Assembly (NCBI RefSeq): GCF_000758165.1
Contig: NZ_JNUP01000029.1
Location: 43,388-107,387 of the forward strand
Source: Spirochaeta lutea
GTDB taxonomy: Bacteria > Spirochaetota > Spirochaetia > DSM-27196 > Salinispiraceae
DNA: 64,000 bases
Direction: 5' to 3'
In this document: positions 51,671 to 62,900 of the stretch, piece by piece
Layout: each line of letters starts with the position of its first letter
Position numbering within the stretch: the first letter of the stretch is position 1
Translations under genes and position numbers: made by a program
Notes under the pieces: generated by a model
Told to the model about the DNA's origin: nothing
Databases searched by the model: none
What the model saw: the letters and a program-made list of their open reading frames with translations, nothing else

Positions 51671-52561
51671 ATGCCAAGCAATCTCCTCCGTCCCCCGCCC
51701 TCGGTACTCCCCAAAAGCCGCATACGCGCACGGCTCATACCTACCCTAACCGGGCTCCTGTGTTCCGCCTGGATCATGTCCTGTGTCGTACCATCCATTC
51801 GGACCCCGGACTACACCGGTCCCCTGCGGGAATTCGAGTCGGGATTTGAATCCCAGGATGATTTCGAGGGTTTTTACATCGTTCCCCCCGGAGACTACCA
51901 AAGCTCCCATGAACTAAGCACCCAGGAAGTCTTTCAGGGCAGGTACAGCCACAAGGCTTGGATAACCGCTCCCAGAGCAGCCCACAACGATGGGCCGGCC
52001 TACCTGCCCCACCGAGCCTATCCAACCATTCAGCTGCACAAAACCTCTGAAGGCAGCTTCCGAACCCCCTGCCTTATAACCCTCTGGGTGTTTACCGATG
52101 TCGAACTCCAGCCCCGGGATGGCATCGATGACTGGCTCAGCCTGGTGACCCTAAGCCCAGATTCCAGCGACCTGTGGAGCCGCACCATCCTGGTAAACCT
52201 CACCACCGACGGCTACCTGCGCCTGGTTCATGTGCCCGCCCAAGGCCAACAACAACACCTATTCCAGGCCGGCCCCTCAACCCCGCCCCCTGGTGACCGC
52301 GACCTCCGCTTTCCCCAGGGACAGTGGGTCCGCCTGGATGTGTATCTCGACCTGGACCCCCAGGAGGGCTACGCCAAGGTATGGCAAGACGGGGCCTTGG
52401 TAAGCCACGCCCAGGTTTACGGGGGAAAAGGCGGCCTAGCCCAAGCCCACTTCGGACTCTACGCCGGGGCAGCCCTGTCGGCCGGTACGGTCTACAACGA
52501 CGACCTAAGCATTCGGGAGGTCAGGGATGAGGTCCATGCCGGAGAGATTATGAAGTTTTAG
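51671..52561 (+). CDS. Lipoprotein with concanavalin/polysaccharide-lyase-like fold
   Basis: 296 aa after AAGGAG. Lipobox WIMSC with Cys38. A beta-sandwich-like mature part: FESGFESQDDFEGFYIVPP, CLITLWVFTDVEL, WLSLVTLSPDSSDLWSRTILVNLTTDGYLRLVHVP, FPQGQWVRLDVYLDLDPQEGYAKVWQDGALV, AHFGLYAGAALSAGTVYNDDLSI. This strand order resembles LamG-like or heparin-lyase-like carbohydrate-binding folds. No catalytic residues are identified. Third gene of the set. Confidence 0.65.
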   Translation: MPSNLLRPPPSVLPKSRIRARLIPTLTGLLCSAWIMSCVVPSIRTPDYTGPLREFESGFESQDDFEGFYIVPPGDYQSSHELSTQEVFQGRYSHKAWITAPRAAHNDGPAYLPHRAYPTIQLHKTSEGSFRTPCLITLWVFTDVELQPRDGIDDWLSLVTLSPDSSDLWSRTILVNLTTDGYLRLVHVPAQGQQQHLFQAGPSTPPPGDRDLRFPQGQWVRLDVYLDLDPQEGYAKVWQDGALVSHAQVYGGKGGLAQAHFGLYAGAALSAGTVYNDDLSIREVRDEVHAGEIMKF

Positions 52562-52680
52562 CAAGGCGGCGGGTATTCATAGTTCCGAGGAACACTAAAG
52601 GCCTGTACTGGGTATTTTGAACACCCACAAGTTCTGGGAGTCACAGAACCAAGGTAGACATCCGGCAGTTATTCCTGCCG

Positions 52681-52809
52681 CATCGTTTTTGTAGTGCACA
52701 AAGAGTTGTAACCAACACCAGATATAGCGAGACAACCTATAAGTCCATCCTTGGGTGGTGTCGCCGGGGTACAATGTTACAACTTTTTGCGCACTATACA
52801 TCGCTTTCG
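52681..52809. repeat. MITE-like element copy C
   Basis: 107 bp (52692-52798) with ends TAGTGCACAAAG and TTTTTGCGCACTATA. Core ACACCAGATATAGCG and CCATCCTTGGGTGG centre. Flanks CATCGTTTTTG (52681-52691) and CATCGCTTTCG (52799-52809) agree at 9 of 11, a probable target duplication. It borders the AT-rich toxin-antitoxin island. Confidence 0.85.
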
Positions 52810-52916
52810 AAGGATTACTCTGGCATTCTAGGAGCCTGTGGAATATACAACCAAGAATATCTCGATCACCGGATGTTGTACGGACATAAAATTTACGCTC
52901 TGAATCAAACCATAAC

Positions 52917-52945
52917 TTGACAACTTGACAAATAAGTAACACAAT
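52917..52945 (+). promoter_or_regulatory. Promoter of Phd/PIN module
   Basis: TTGACA (52917-52922), 17-bp spacer, CACAAT (52940-52945), 6 nt then ATG 52952; a tandem second TTGACA is at 52925. The -10 is poor but the geometry matches the leaderless pattern. Confidence 0.4.
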
Positions 52946-52951
52946 TTAATT

Positions 52952-53188
52952 ATGAAAACATTGCCAGTCGGAGAATTTAAGACCCATTTCTCAGATATCC
53001 TGAAGGAAGTTCAATCCGGAGAAGAGGTCATAATTACGTATGGCCGGAATAAAAAAGGTGTTGCTGCATTAATTCCAATATCAGAATACAAGCAGCAAAA
53101 TACAATAAAAATAGGACTATTGAAAGACCAACAATATTCAATCTCAGAAGACTTTGAAATGACAGAAGAAGAATTTATTGGTATATGA
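52952..53188 (+). CDS. Phd/YefM-family antitoxin
   Basis: 78 aa. Start MKTLPVGEFKTHFSDILKEVQSGEEVIITYGRNKKGVAALIPISEY is typical of Phd/YefM folds, with a flexible acidic tail DFEMTEEEFIGI that would plug the toxin. Overlaps the toxin by 4 bp. Very AT-rich, unlike its GC-rich surroundings, so acquired by transfer. No Shine-Dalgarno. Confidence 0.9.
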   Translation: MKTLPVGEFKTHFSDILKEVQSGEEVIITYGRNKKGVAALIPISEYKQQNTIKIGLLKDQQYSISEDFEMTEEEFIGI

Positions 53189-53595
53189 ATTATTTACTCG
53201 ATACGCATATTATTCTTTGGACATTGTTTGATCCAGGAAAATTATCTGAATCCATAAAAGAAATATTAGTAGATTCAGAAAAACAGAAATTTGTATCTGG
53301 AATAAATTTATGGGAAATTTCAATTAAATATTCGCTTGGAAAGCTGGATTTGGGGAATAAAAATCCAGATGAATTATTAATTACGATAAAGGATTCCGGA
53401 TTTAGAATAACTGAAATCCCACATCAAATACTATCGGCGTATTATAAATTACCCAAAAAGGAGAACCATAAAGATCCCTTTGATCGAATGTTAATCTGGC
53501 AATCGATAGAATCTGGTTTTACACTTCTTTCGCATGATTCAAAATTGGAACAATATATTCCAAATGGCCTCACGCTCGTCACAAATAGAATTTAA
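53185..53595 (+). CDS. PIN-domain (VapC-like) RNase toxin
   Basis: 136 aa. PIN active-site acids: MNYLLDTHIILW (Asp6), NLWEISIK (Glu), DPFDRMLIWQSI (Asp) and LLSHDSKLEQY (Asp). VapC-type endonucleases cleave tRNA or rRNA. AT-rich, with abundant AAA and ATA codons. Paired with Phd-type antitoxin rather than a VapB. Confidence 0.92.
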   Translation: MNYLLDTHIILWTLFDPGKLSESIKEILVDSEKQKFVSGINLWEISIKYSLGKLDLGNKNPDELLITIKDSGFRITEIPHQILSAYYKLPKKENHKDPFDRMLIWQSIESGFTLLSHDSKLEQYIPNGLTLVTNRI

Positions 53596-53633
53596 TAAAA
53601 ATATATAATACTAAAAAATACTGATATACTGCC

Positions 53634-53743
53634 GTACAACAATCGCTTTGAGTGCTACTCACCTATTGTCATGAAAAATGCATTCCGCTTCGCGGGCATT
53701 TTTCACGCCAATTACGGCCCGCGCCTCAAGCGGATGTTATGAC
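53634..53743 (+). other. attC-like recombination site (possible integron cassette end)
   Basis: Left end GTACAAC-AATC-GCTTTGAGTGC (53634-53655) and right end GCGCCTCAAGCGG-AT-GTTATGAC (53721-53743) are imperfectly complementary in the R''-L''/L'-R' order of attC sites. Between them is a nested hairpin GAAAAATGC ... CCGC TTC GCGG ... GCATTTTTC (53673-53704), which could also act as a bidirectional terminator. It follows the toxin gene in the orientation a cassette requires. No integrase is in the window. Confidence 0.5.
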
Positions 53744-53856
53744 TCCGTATTGGAATCTATCCGTGGTGTAATGCAGCAATAACAGATAGTGTACCCCTAT
53801 CGTACCACCCCAACAGGTAAGCAGGTTCTATCAGCCTTCCAGTGCAGGGGGGAACA

Positions 53857-53892
53857 CATAAAACCCCGTGCCCGGAATCTTCGGACACGGGG
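53857..53892 (-). terminator. Rho-independent terminator of giant gene 2
   Basis: Minus-strand stem CCCCGTG...CACGGGG (53864-53892) with inner CCG/CGG pairing, then TTTTAT (53858-53863). It lies 37 nt past the stop codon at 53930. Confidence 0.85.
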
Positions 53893-53929
53893 ATGAAGGT
53901 TTTTACATGACCGTTACAAGTGCCGCCTG

Positions 53930-56900
53930 TCAATCAAGCATCTTGGCGTACTCAATCCTATCGGCCAACCAGGCTACTACCGGCAGGTTGGTTGTTCCAT
54001 CGTTGTACTGATCAATCATGGTCCGGTGGAATTGCTCGATCCCCGGTCGGGGGGTCTTAATTGTTGGTACCGATACAACCTCCCAATTACCGAGGAACTG
54101 GTCGTATTCATCGGCACCGGCCTGGAAGATATTCTGCTCAGCAGTCCGGGAATTCGCTGCCACCGGATAGGCCAACCTCATGGAGTTCGGAGTTCCCACA
54201 TAGGAATCGGAGCTGTAGGAGATGTGGGGAAGTCCGTCGAGAATATGCAGGTTGGTCCGGGTTCCAACGGAGAAGTGAGAGTCAATCACCTGGGTCGTTA
54301 CCGCTTTAGTTGTCCAGTTCACCGTTGCCAACTTCAAGGAGGTGTTCGCCGCGTCCTGGTATGCAATGTACAGATAGGTTGTTCCTCCCACCGTGCCCAC
54401 ACTGGTAGAGACGTGAGACCCGGTTAGGGGACTGGCGTCGATGGTCTGTTGCGTCCAGGTTCCGCCGCCGCTGAGATTATTTGCATCCCAAGCGTTACTT
54501 GAATACTGCATCTCCAGGGTACCGGCTCCTTCATCGAAGTACACCACTGCCATGTCACTGGCTCCGATCTTCACCATATCAAAGTGCTCGCTGCTGGCAT
54601 TAGCGGTACCGGGGATGGTCTGAACCTGAGTTGCCCGGCCGGCATCGCTGGTAGGCTCCGCCAGATTCGAATTTGTTGCGCTTGATGCTCGAAACGACAC
54701 AAATGATAAGGACTTTGCTGAAGGATGAGTATCATAGTATGACAGGTAAACGTTTGTATTATCATCCGGACCATCTACGATCAGTTTCGGATACTTAATT
54801 CTGTTGAGCTGGGTGCTCAGATAGTCAAGTCCCTGAATCTCAAAATGGTTCGTATTTGTACTACCATCCCCACCAAGAAGAGCGTTTCTAGCCCGGTCGC
54901 GGTTAATATAGAGGTATCCGATATCCCCGCCGCCAGCAAAGGCATCCTGAACCGAAGCAATCCAGTACACACCTCCCGGAGTACGGGCCAAGGCGGTATG
55001 CCGCTCAAACCATGCACCAGACCGAATAGCGGATGTATCATCCCCGGTGGTCCGATAGGTATATCCGGCGTTGTCGTTGGCATAGCTGAATATGGGCTGG
55101 TTGCCGTTCATAACCATGGAGGGATAGTAGAAGGTTTGGTCGTTGGTGCCTGACATGACCTCGGTGAGGTCCCATACCACAATCTCCCGGTCATCGGTCC
55201 ACTGAAGAGACCGCGGATTTGTTGCCACAGCCTCGCTGTTATACTCCGCATTGAGATCGTTGAGATTATTCAAGCTCGGTATCCCGTTGACAAATACCGT
55301 AAGGAATCCTGATCCGGGCAGGTTCTTCTCCACATCTATGGAGGAGGTGCTGCCAGCCGAAGTTGTTAGTGCTCCAGCACCCGGTTGGGTATCAATGGCC
55401 GTATCTGAAACGTAGACCGAAGCGCCGGAAAGATTGAATCCCTCAATTCTGAAATCATCCCCCGCACTGTTTTCCAAGGAGTATGCACCCCTGGCTGTAC
55501 GGATTACGGTCTCACTGAGGCCGCCCTGGCCGCTTGGGTTGTAGATTCGCGTGATGTACGGTACAGCATCCACATCGAGATAGCTGTTTGTTCCTACCGC
55601 ACCGTCATTATCGGTATTGGTATCATATATCCGGAAGGTAACACGAACATCCTCATCTGCTTCGGTGGTTATGGCTGCGGTATTCCAACCGAATTGCCAA
55701 TTAAGCACATGGCCGTCGGCCTGGGTTAGGAATTCGCTTCCAGGAACCACTTCAAAGCCCCAGATTATAGACTCATCGGTATCGGTTCCGAGCTCTTCAA
55801 TTGAATTGCCCGCAGATTCAAGACCTGTTCCATTCCAAACCGCGATATTAAACTCAGCACCACCATTGAAATCGGGGATCTGGGCAGTAATCCGGCTGAT
55901 CCGTTGATTGTCGTAGGCCCGCCCCAATAGAATCACCTTACCGCTGACATCAGCCTCCGCATCGGCACTGGCTGCGGAATACTGCACATAGCCGTGTTCT
56001 ACCAAAGACACACCGCTTCCAGTGGTAACAACATTTTCCGACCACTCGTCCACATCTTCCTGGACCTTGGTATCATGCTCGGAGGCGTTGTCCCATCGCC
56101 GGCCCACAGGAGCCACTTCGATTTCTGCCGGTGTTTCATCCACATTATCCACATCCAGGTTCACCGTAATGGTATCCGAAAGCTCGTCGGTGCTGTCCAG
56201 GTCCTGGCTGGAGGTTGCATCAAACACCCGGATAGCCACGCTGGTGGAGTTGCTTAAAGGTTCGGACTCGGCCCAAGCAGAGGTATTGATTTCCAGAGAT
56301 GCCGAGCCGGCCCCGATGGCGGTGTCGGTGTAATCCACCCGGTACACCGTACCGGTTCCGGTGCCTGCACCGGTTGCTGTGAATACCGTCCCGGGATTAT
56401 TGCTGGCTGCACCGATTCCGGTAAAGTCGCTGGTACCCTGGCTGATAATCTCGTACATCTCGCCGTTCACCGTTGCGGTAGCATCCAGGGCTGCGCCGGG
56501 ATGGCGGACCACGTAGTACAGCCGATTGTTGCCCCCGGTAACGTTGATCTGAACAAAGAGCAGATCGTTCCGGGCGGTGAAATTCGTCGAACCGTAGCCG
56601 GCGGTAATCACGGAGGTTTTCTCGCCCGCATCATCGGCGTCACCGTTGCCGTTCAGGTCTGTTCCCAGAACAACCCCGGTAATGGAGGGTTTATTATTGG
56701 CAATAAATGCGCCGGTGGTATCCTCGGCGGAGTTGCCCGAGAAGTCCTCGGCCCGGTAATGGAGGGTCACTGCCCCGTCCGCCACATCCTCGGAATTGAA
56801 GCTGGCACTCCAGTTGTAGGTTCCCCCGGAGATAGTCAGGTATTCAGGGAACCCGTCCTGGTCGCCTACCCCCACTGCACCGTCGTTACCCAACTCATTG

Positions 56901-59900
56901 CGGTTATCAATGATAATCCGGTAGTTCTCGAAGGTGGGATCATCCTCATCGTAGATCTCCGCCGGGGTAAAGGTAGCCACCGCACCGGTTCCGTTCTTCA
57001 ACTGAATCAGATGGCCGTCAGCATTGGTCATGTAGACCACAATCCGGTCGATACCGCTGATAGTCCCGGTGTCCCGGACGGTTCCCTGCACCTCTGCCTG
57101 GGTTCCGATGATCTCCGTGGACCCGGTGTAACTCAGATCGCTGGGAGCAATATTATCCACATTAAAGGAAATGAGGTTTTGGTTGGTAAAGGGACTGGGA
57201 GATGTCACATCCTCGGCGCTGAGTTTCACGCTCATAGATCCCGCGCCGCCGTTGTACAGTCCCGCTGCTTGGGTGTTTATGGGGATTGTAACGCGGTAGC
57301 TGCCGGGATAGGCGGCCTGGTAGTCCGGATCGCCGGTTCCCAGGAGGTCTACGGTAATATCCGTACCGCCGTAGGGGTTGGCTGTGCTTGCAACCGTGGT
57401 GGTTCCAGCACCCGGAGGCAGTAAACCGCCGGGATTCTGGAAGATGGTTGTGTTCCCCAAGAGCGGTCCCTCATTGCTGAAGACGATCCTGTCGATGTCG
57501 GTTTCATCCCGGATGATGGCAGTGAGGGTTTCAATGCCGCCCACAGTGGATCCGCTTTCGATGCTCACATCCTCGATCTTCGGGAAATCCTTATTAAAGG
57601 TAACCTGGTATTCCACCTCGGCACCGTAGATACCGTCCCCGGGATTCTCTTTATAATCCTTGGCACGGACCTTAAAGGTGATGGTCCGGGTCGTATCTCC
57701 TCCGGTGGGATCGAACTCCCCGGCCTCGTTCAGCCGGACGTTCCAGCTGGTGGTGCCGTTTGCCAGGTACCACGCTACCCCGTCGCCGTCGGTTTCGTCC
57801 AGGGTGCCTTCCGACCAGGTATCGTTGGTGTAATCGCCGTCGTTATTAGCATCAATGGCGATCTGCACCTTCTCTACAAACTGGCTGTCAAAAGCCGATC
57901 CGAAAACCCGCACATAGCCGCCCACAGTGGATCCGTCTTCAGGAGAAAGGATGGATATCTCGGGCCGGTCCCGTTTGGGGTCGATGGTCAGGGTGTAACT
58001 GGTCAGGTAGGAGGTATTCCCCGGCTGGCCGTCCCCCGCCTTGTCGGTTGCCCGGACATAGAAGGTAAAGTCCCAAAGGTCGGTCCAGGTTTCACCGACA
58101 TCTTCAATACCGTCTTCATTGGTATCGCCGGTGTTTACAGCATAGGTTGTATTGGCGTAGTCGTTGATATTCAGGAAGCTGAAACTCCAACTGGTGGTGC
58201 CCGGTACGGACGTCCAGGTGCTGTTCTCCAGATCCAAGGGATCAATCTGGTTTCCAAGGCCGACCGCCACAGCATCAACCCCGGCTCCCCCGGCATTATC
58301 CGCGGTGGTTCCGCCGATGGTCAGGGGCCCGAAGACTGCCGAACCATTGGCCGGAGAGGTAACAGAAATGGTAGGCGCGGTTTTGTCCACACTTATCTGC
58401 CGGCTGGCGATCCGGGTATTACCCACGGAGTCGGTGGCCTGAACATAGATAGTGTGGGGACCATTATTCAAATCACCCTGATTAAAGGTGTAAGTCCAGG
58501 TAGCCCAGTCGTCGGCATTACTATCGGGAATAACGGTAGTTCCGCCGGAGAAATCGTTATCGTTGACCTTCAGAAGCAGACCCGTCACGCCGGTCTCATC
58601 GCCGCTGGTTCCCTGGATGGTAAAGGTATTATTAGAAGACCAGGTAATGTTGGCACTCGGAGCCGTAAAGGCTACATCGGGATTCTGGGTGTCCAGCTGG
58701 AACTCAATCTTTCCGGAGTCGGTCCGGCTGTAATCCGATGCCGAGTAGTCCGATCCGTTATTATCGTCGCTGTCCACTGCGCGAACCCTGAGAGCCCGCA
58801 GGCCATTGCCGTTATCGGCAAGAATCACCCGCCAACCCAGACTGGTTCCGCCGTAACTCCCGCTGGTCAGGGTAACGGTCTCGCTTCGGTCGGGAGTCGC
58901 AGTCAGGTTACCCACATCCCAGGTGTCAACCACGATGCTTTGGATACCGTCATCATCGGTCACTGAACCGTTGATGGTCGTAGTGGTAATCGTTGAACTG
59001 CCGTCCAGAGCGATGGAATCCAGGGTTATAACCGGCTTATCGGTGCTCTGATCAATGGTAAAGCTCAAATCGTTGGTTGCTGTTCGATTCGCCAGGTCTG
59101 TTGCCCGGGCACGCAGGGTAAGGGTATACACCCCGCCGCCTTCATCGGCTGCGTAGCTGAGCAAGGTTGCATTCCGGGTATCAAGGTCGCTCACCGTCCA
59201 TGTGCTGGTCCCCGAAAGGGTTCCTGTGGGCAGTGCTTTTTCGGTATTTCCGTCGTTTACATCCACCACAACCACATCCAAGGATTGCACACCGTAGTTA
59301 TCGTCGCTGGTTCCGCTGACAGATATGATGTTGTTCTGGGTGGAACCCGAGCCGGGAGCGGTAAAGGCTGCCGATGGATCGGCGGTATCTACGAAGACAC
59401 TGACAGTCGTAGTTCTGGTAGCGCTGGAATCATCCACTGCTTCCAGGGTGATTTTATAGGTTCCGCCTCCGAAGGATGTATCTATCGTCGTGCTGAATGG
59501 AACGCTGTCCACCCCGGTTCCGGGAAGGGCAGTCCATCCGGTTACCTGGGAACCGTTACGGTCTACCTTGTAGCGCAGGGTGTCGACGGTACCGGTATCG
59601 TCCACGGCGGTACCCGAGAGGGTAAAATCGCCGCTGTGATAGCTGTCCGGTGCCGGAGACAGGCCGGTAAACTCCGGTTCGTTGGTATCGAAGGTCAGGT
59701 TCAGGGTTACCGGATCCGAAAGGGTTCCATGCTCATCGTAGGCTTGGATCTGTACGAGCTTCGCTCCGTCGGTGGAGGCGGTGATGTTAAAACTGAAGCT
59801 CCGGACGGTGGCGCTTCCCCCGAGGGCCACATGCTGCCAGGGCCCGTAGCCCCCGACGGTTCCGTCTTCACTGAACCGGTACTGAACCTGGTCCGGGTCG

Positions 59901-62900
59901 GCGGTAATGCCGTCGTCATCCGTGGCTTCGCCCACGATGGTAACCGAAGGTGTGGTAACCGTGGTGCTGTCTGCCGGACTGGTGATACTTACCGCCGGTT
60001 TATCCGTGGCTTGGTTTACATTGAAGGTGAAGCGCTGGGTTTCCTCATTGCCGTTGCGGTCGACGGCGGTTACATCCACATACAGGGGCTGGCCGTCGGT
60101 GTAGGAGGTTGTATCAATCCCGCTGATCGTGAAGGATGATCCCACAGCTAGGGCTGAGGATGCTCCCTCGTTCAGCTGGTAACTGATGCTTGCAAGGTTT
60201 ACCACATTCTGATCTTCCGTTACCGTCCCGCTCAGACTCATGGTGCCGTTGGCGGAGGCTGAACCTGCCCCGGCGTTAAATGATATAGAGGGAGCGGCAG
60301 AGGTAAAGGCGATGACCGGCGCAGTCTTATCCAGGTTGACCTCTTTGGTTACCTGGCGCAGATTTCCTGCCAGATCGGTCATATTGAAGCGGTAGTAATA
60401 GGTTCCCTCGGCCTGGGCTCCGATGGTCCGGGTCCAGCTCCAGGTTCCCGCGCCGCCGTCGAAGCTTGCGCTGCTCGGGCTGGCTGCGACGTAGTTCGCA
60501 TCATCGGTACTGGATTCTACGCTGATATGGGAAAGTCCGCTGGTATCGGTGAAGGTGCCGCTGACGGTGAAATCACCATTACCATACAAGATGCCTGATC
60601 CGCCGTCAAAGCTGACCACCGGCGCGCCGGTATCCAACCCGAAGGCATGGGTGGTAATAGCGCCGTCGTTTCCGGCCTCATCCACGGCATATACGTGGAG
60701 ATCCCGTTCACCCTGGGCAGCCACCGTCAGGGTCCGGCTCCACTGGGTTCCGCCGGATTCTAATGAGGCTTCCTGCCAGGCTGGATCGCCCTTAGCTGGG
60801 GCACCGGCGCCCCGGGCTGTTTCGGTTACATAGATGGTATCAATGCCGCTGCCGGTTCCGTCCGAGGCGGTTCCCTGGAATTCATAGGTTGCCCCGCTGA
60901 TCCAGGATGCCGCGGTGGGCGAGGTAACAACCGGAGCTTCGGGATCGGTAGTATCAATGATTACCGTCCGTTCGAGCACGGTTTGCTTATCCGACGCATC
61001 GGTCAGGGTAAGGGTGTAGAGGTATTCTCCGTCGGACGCACCGCCGTTGGGCATATTACTAATGGAGAAACTGCTGTTGGTTCCTGTTTCATCCTGGTCT
61101 AGAACCGTGACGGCCCCACCGCCATCCTTGCTCTGGGTAACCGTCAGATTAGTCAGGGCATTGGTATCGGAAATGGTTCCCGAAATTGAGAAGGCAGCTG
61201 AGCGGAATACGTCTCCCCCCAGGGCAGTTTCGGTAATAACCGGGAAGTTCCGGTCAACCATTACATAGACCGGTCCCACTGTGGTGGTTGCCGTGGGCAA
61301 TCCGGACTTTGCGTTCCCGGCGTCGCTGTCGCTGACCCGGAGATAGAACAGGGTTGTACCCTCGGCCAGCATCGCCGGCGAATACAGGTCATGGTTCAGG
61401 GTTACGGTTCTGCTGCTTGCAGGAGCAGTTCCGCCGTTGTAGTTAATTTCCTGCCATGATGCATTATCACCAATCGAAATCTCAGCACTACCGGCATTTA
61501 CCAGATCGTCATCGGAAACGGTGATCCGTACCAGTCCGTTGGATTCAATCAGGTTCAGGTAGGATTCTTCCGGGGTATCGGCTGAGGAATCGATGGTTGT
61601 AAAGGTGATAACCGGGGCATCCGAGGCCTGATCCACCTCTAAATTCTGGGAAATAACAACCTCGTTGCCGGCTCGGTCTCGAGCCCTAAGGTAGAGCACA
61701 GAGATCGCCTCATCCGTCAAGGTCCGGTCAAAGGGTGCGGATCCGTTCACCGTTACATTGCCCGTAGTCTGGGTTGTATCGATGACAAACTCCGGAGAGG
61801 TCTTGCTTCCGGAGACCGTCAGGTATGCAGGTTCAGGGTCTCCCAGTTCGGGTACCAAGGCCCATTCCAGGGTATCCAGGGCGATGGCGTCGGCCACCGC
61901 AGCCCGGATGGTTATGATGCCGTTCACGGTGTTTGCACCGGTCACAGGCGTCAGAGAGGTGATCTCTGCTGTGGGATCTAGGGTGTCGATTCGAACGCTT
62001 CTGGTTTCGACATCAGTCTTGCCCACGGCATCCGTGGCAGTAATCGTGAAGATGTACTCACCATCCCCCAAGAAGGCATCGTCGCCGTTCCCCAAAACAT
62101 TATCCGGGCCTGCATTCAATTGCAGGGTTACGCCGCTGTTCCACTGGGCTGCAGTGCCGTCCAAGATGGTTACCGCTGCTCCGCCGTCTTTGCTGTACCG
62201 TACTGTTACACCCGGGGCGCCGTTGCCGTCGGTGGCTGTACCGCTGAGAACGATATCGCTGTTCCGGTACACCAGACTTGCAGCAGTATTCCCCCCGGTT
62301 ACTGCCAATACCGGATCAGCCAGGTCAACGATGAATTCCCGCTGTACGGCCGCACTGGTATTGCCCGCGTTGTCCGTAGACCGGATAGCGAAGGTCTGTG
62401 TCAGGGTATCGGTGAGTCCCGAGAGGGCTACCGACCAGCTGGTGGTTCCCGTAGCCGCCTGCCAGGTGCCGTCCAGGCCGTCGGTGGTGTCCAGGCTGTA
62501 TTCCACACTGGCTATCCCCGAGCCTGACTCGGTTACCGTCCCGCTGACGGTGTAGGTCGCGCCGTTCACCTGGGTCGAGCCGTCTCCGTTCAGGTTATTC
62601 ACTGCTACCACCGGATCGGCGGTGTCCACCACCACCGTCCGGGTGACGGTATGGGTCCTCCCCACATTATCGCTTCCGGTTATCGCGATGCTGTAGCTGC
62701 CGTCCCCGTCATCGATGGGCACAGCCTGGCTCCAACTGCCGTCTCCACTCGTGTAATTAAAGGCTCCCAGGGCGATATCATCGGTGTTCGGCCCGTCCAC
62801 GGTTATGGCAATGGGACTTCCCGCCAACTGCAGGCTGTCGGTCACCGTTCCGTTTACGGTAAACCCGGCGTTCTTATACACCGTACCGTCATACTCTGCA

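Noticed and set aside
52595..52942. 115-codon reading frame
   Set aside because: It reads through the MITE copy C; similar peptides (QKVVTLYPGDTT) arise from the other copies only because the DNA repeats.
53673..53704. Simple terminator instead of attC
   Set aside because: Not fully rejected: the inner hairpin is terminator-like, but the complementary outer ends favour attC.
61758..62555. Plus-strand 265-codon frame
   Set aside because: Antisense shadow of the giant Ig gene; serine/valine-rich without family features.
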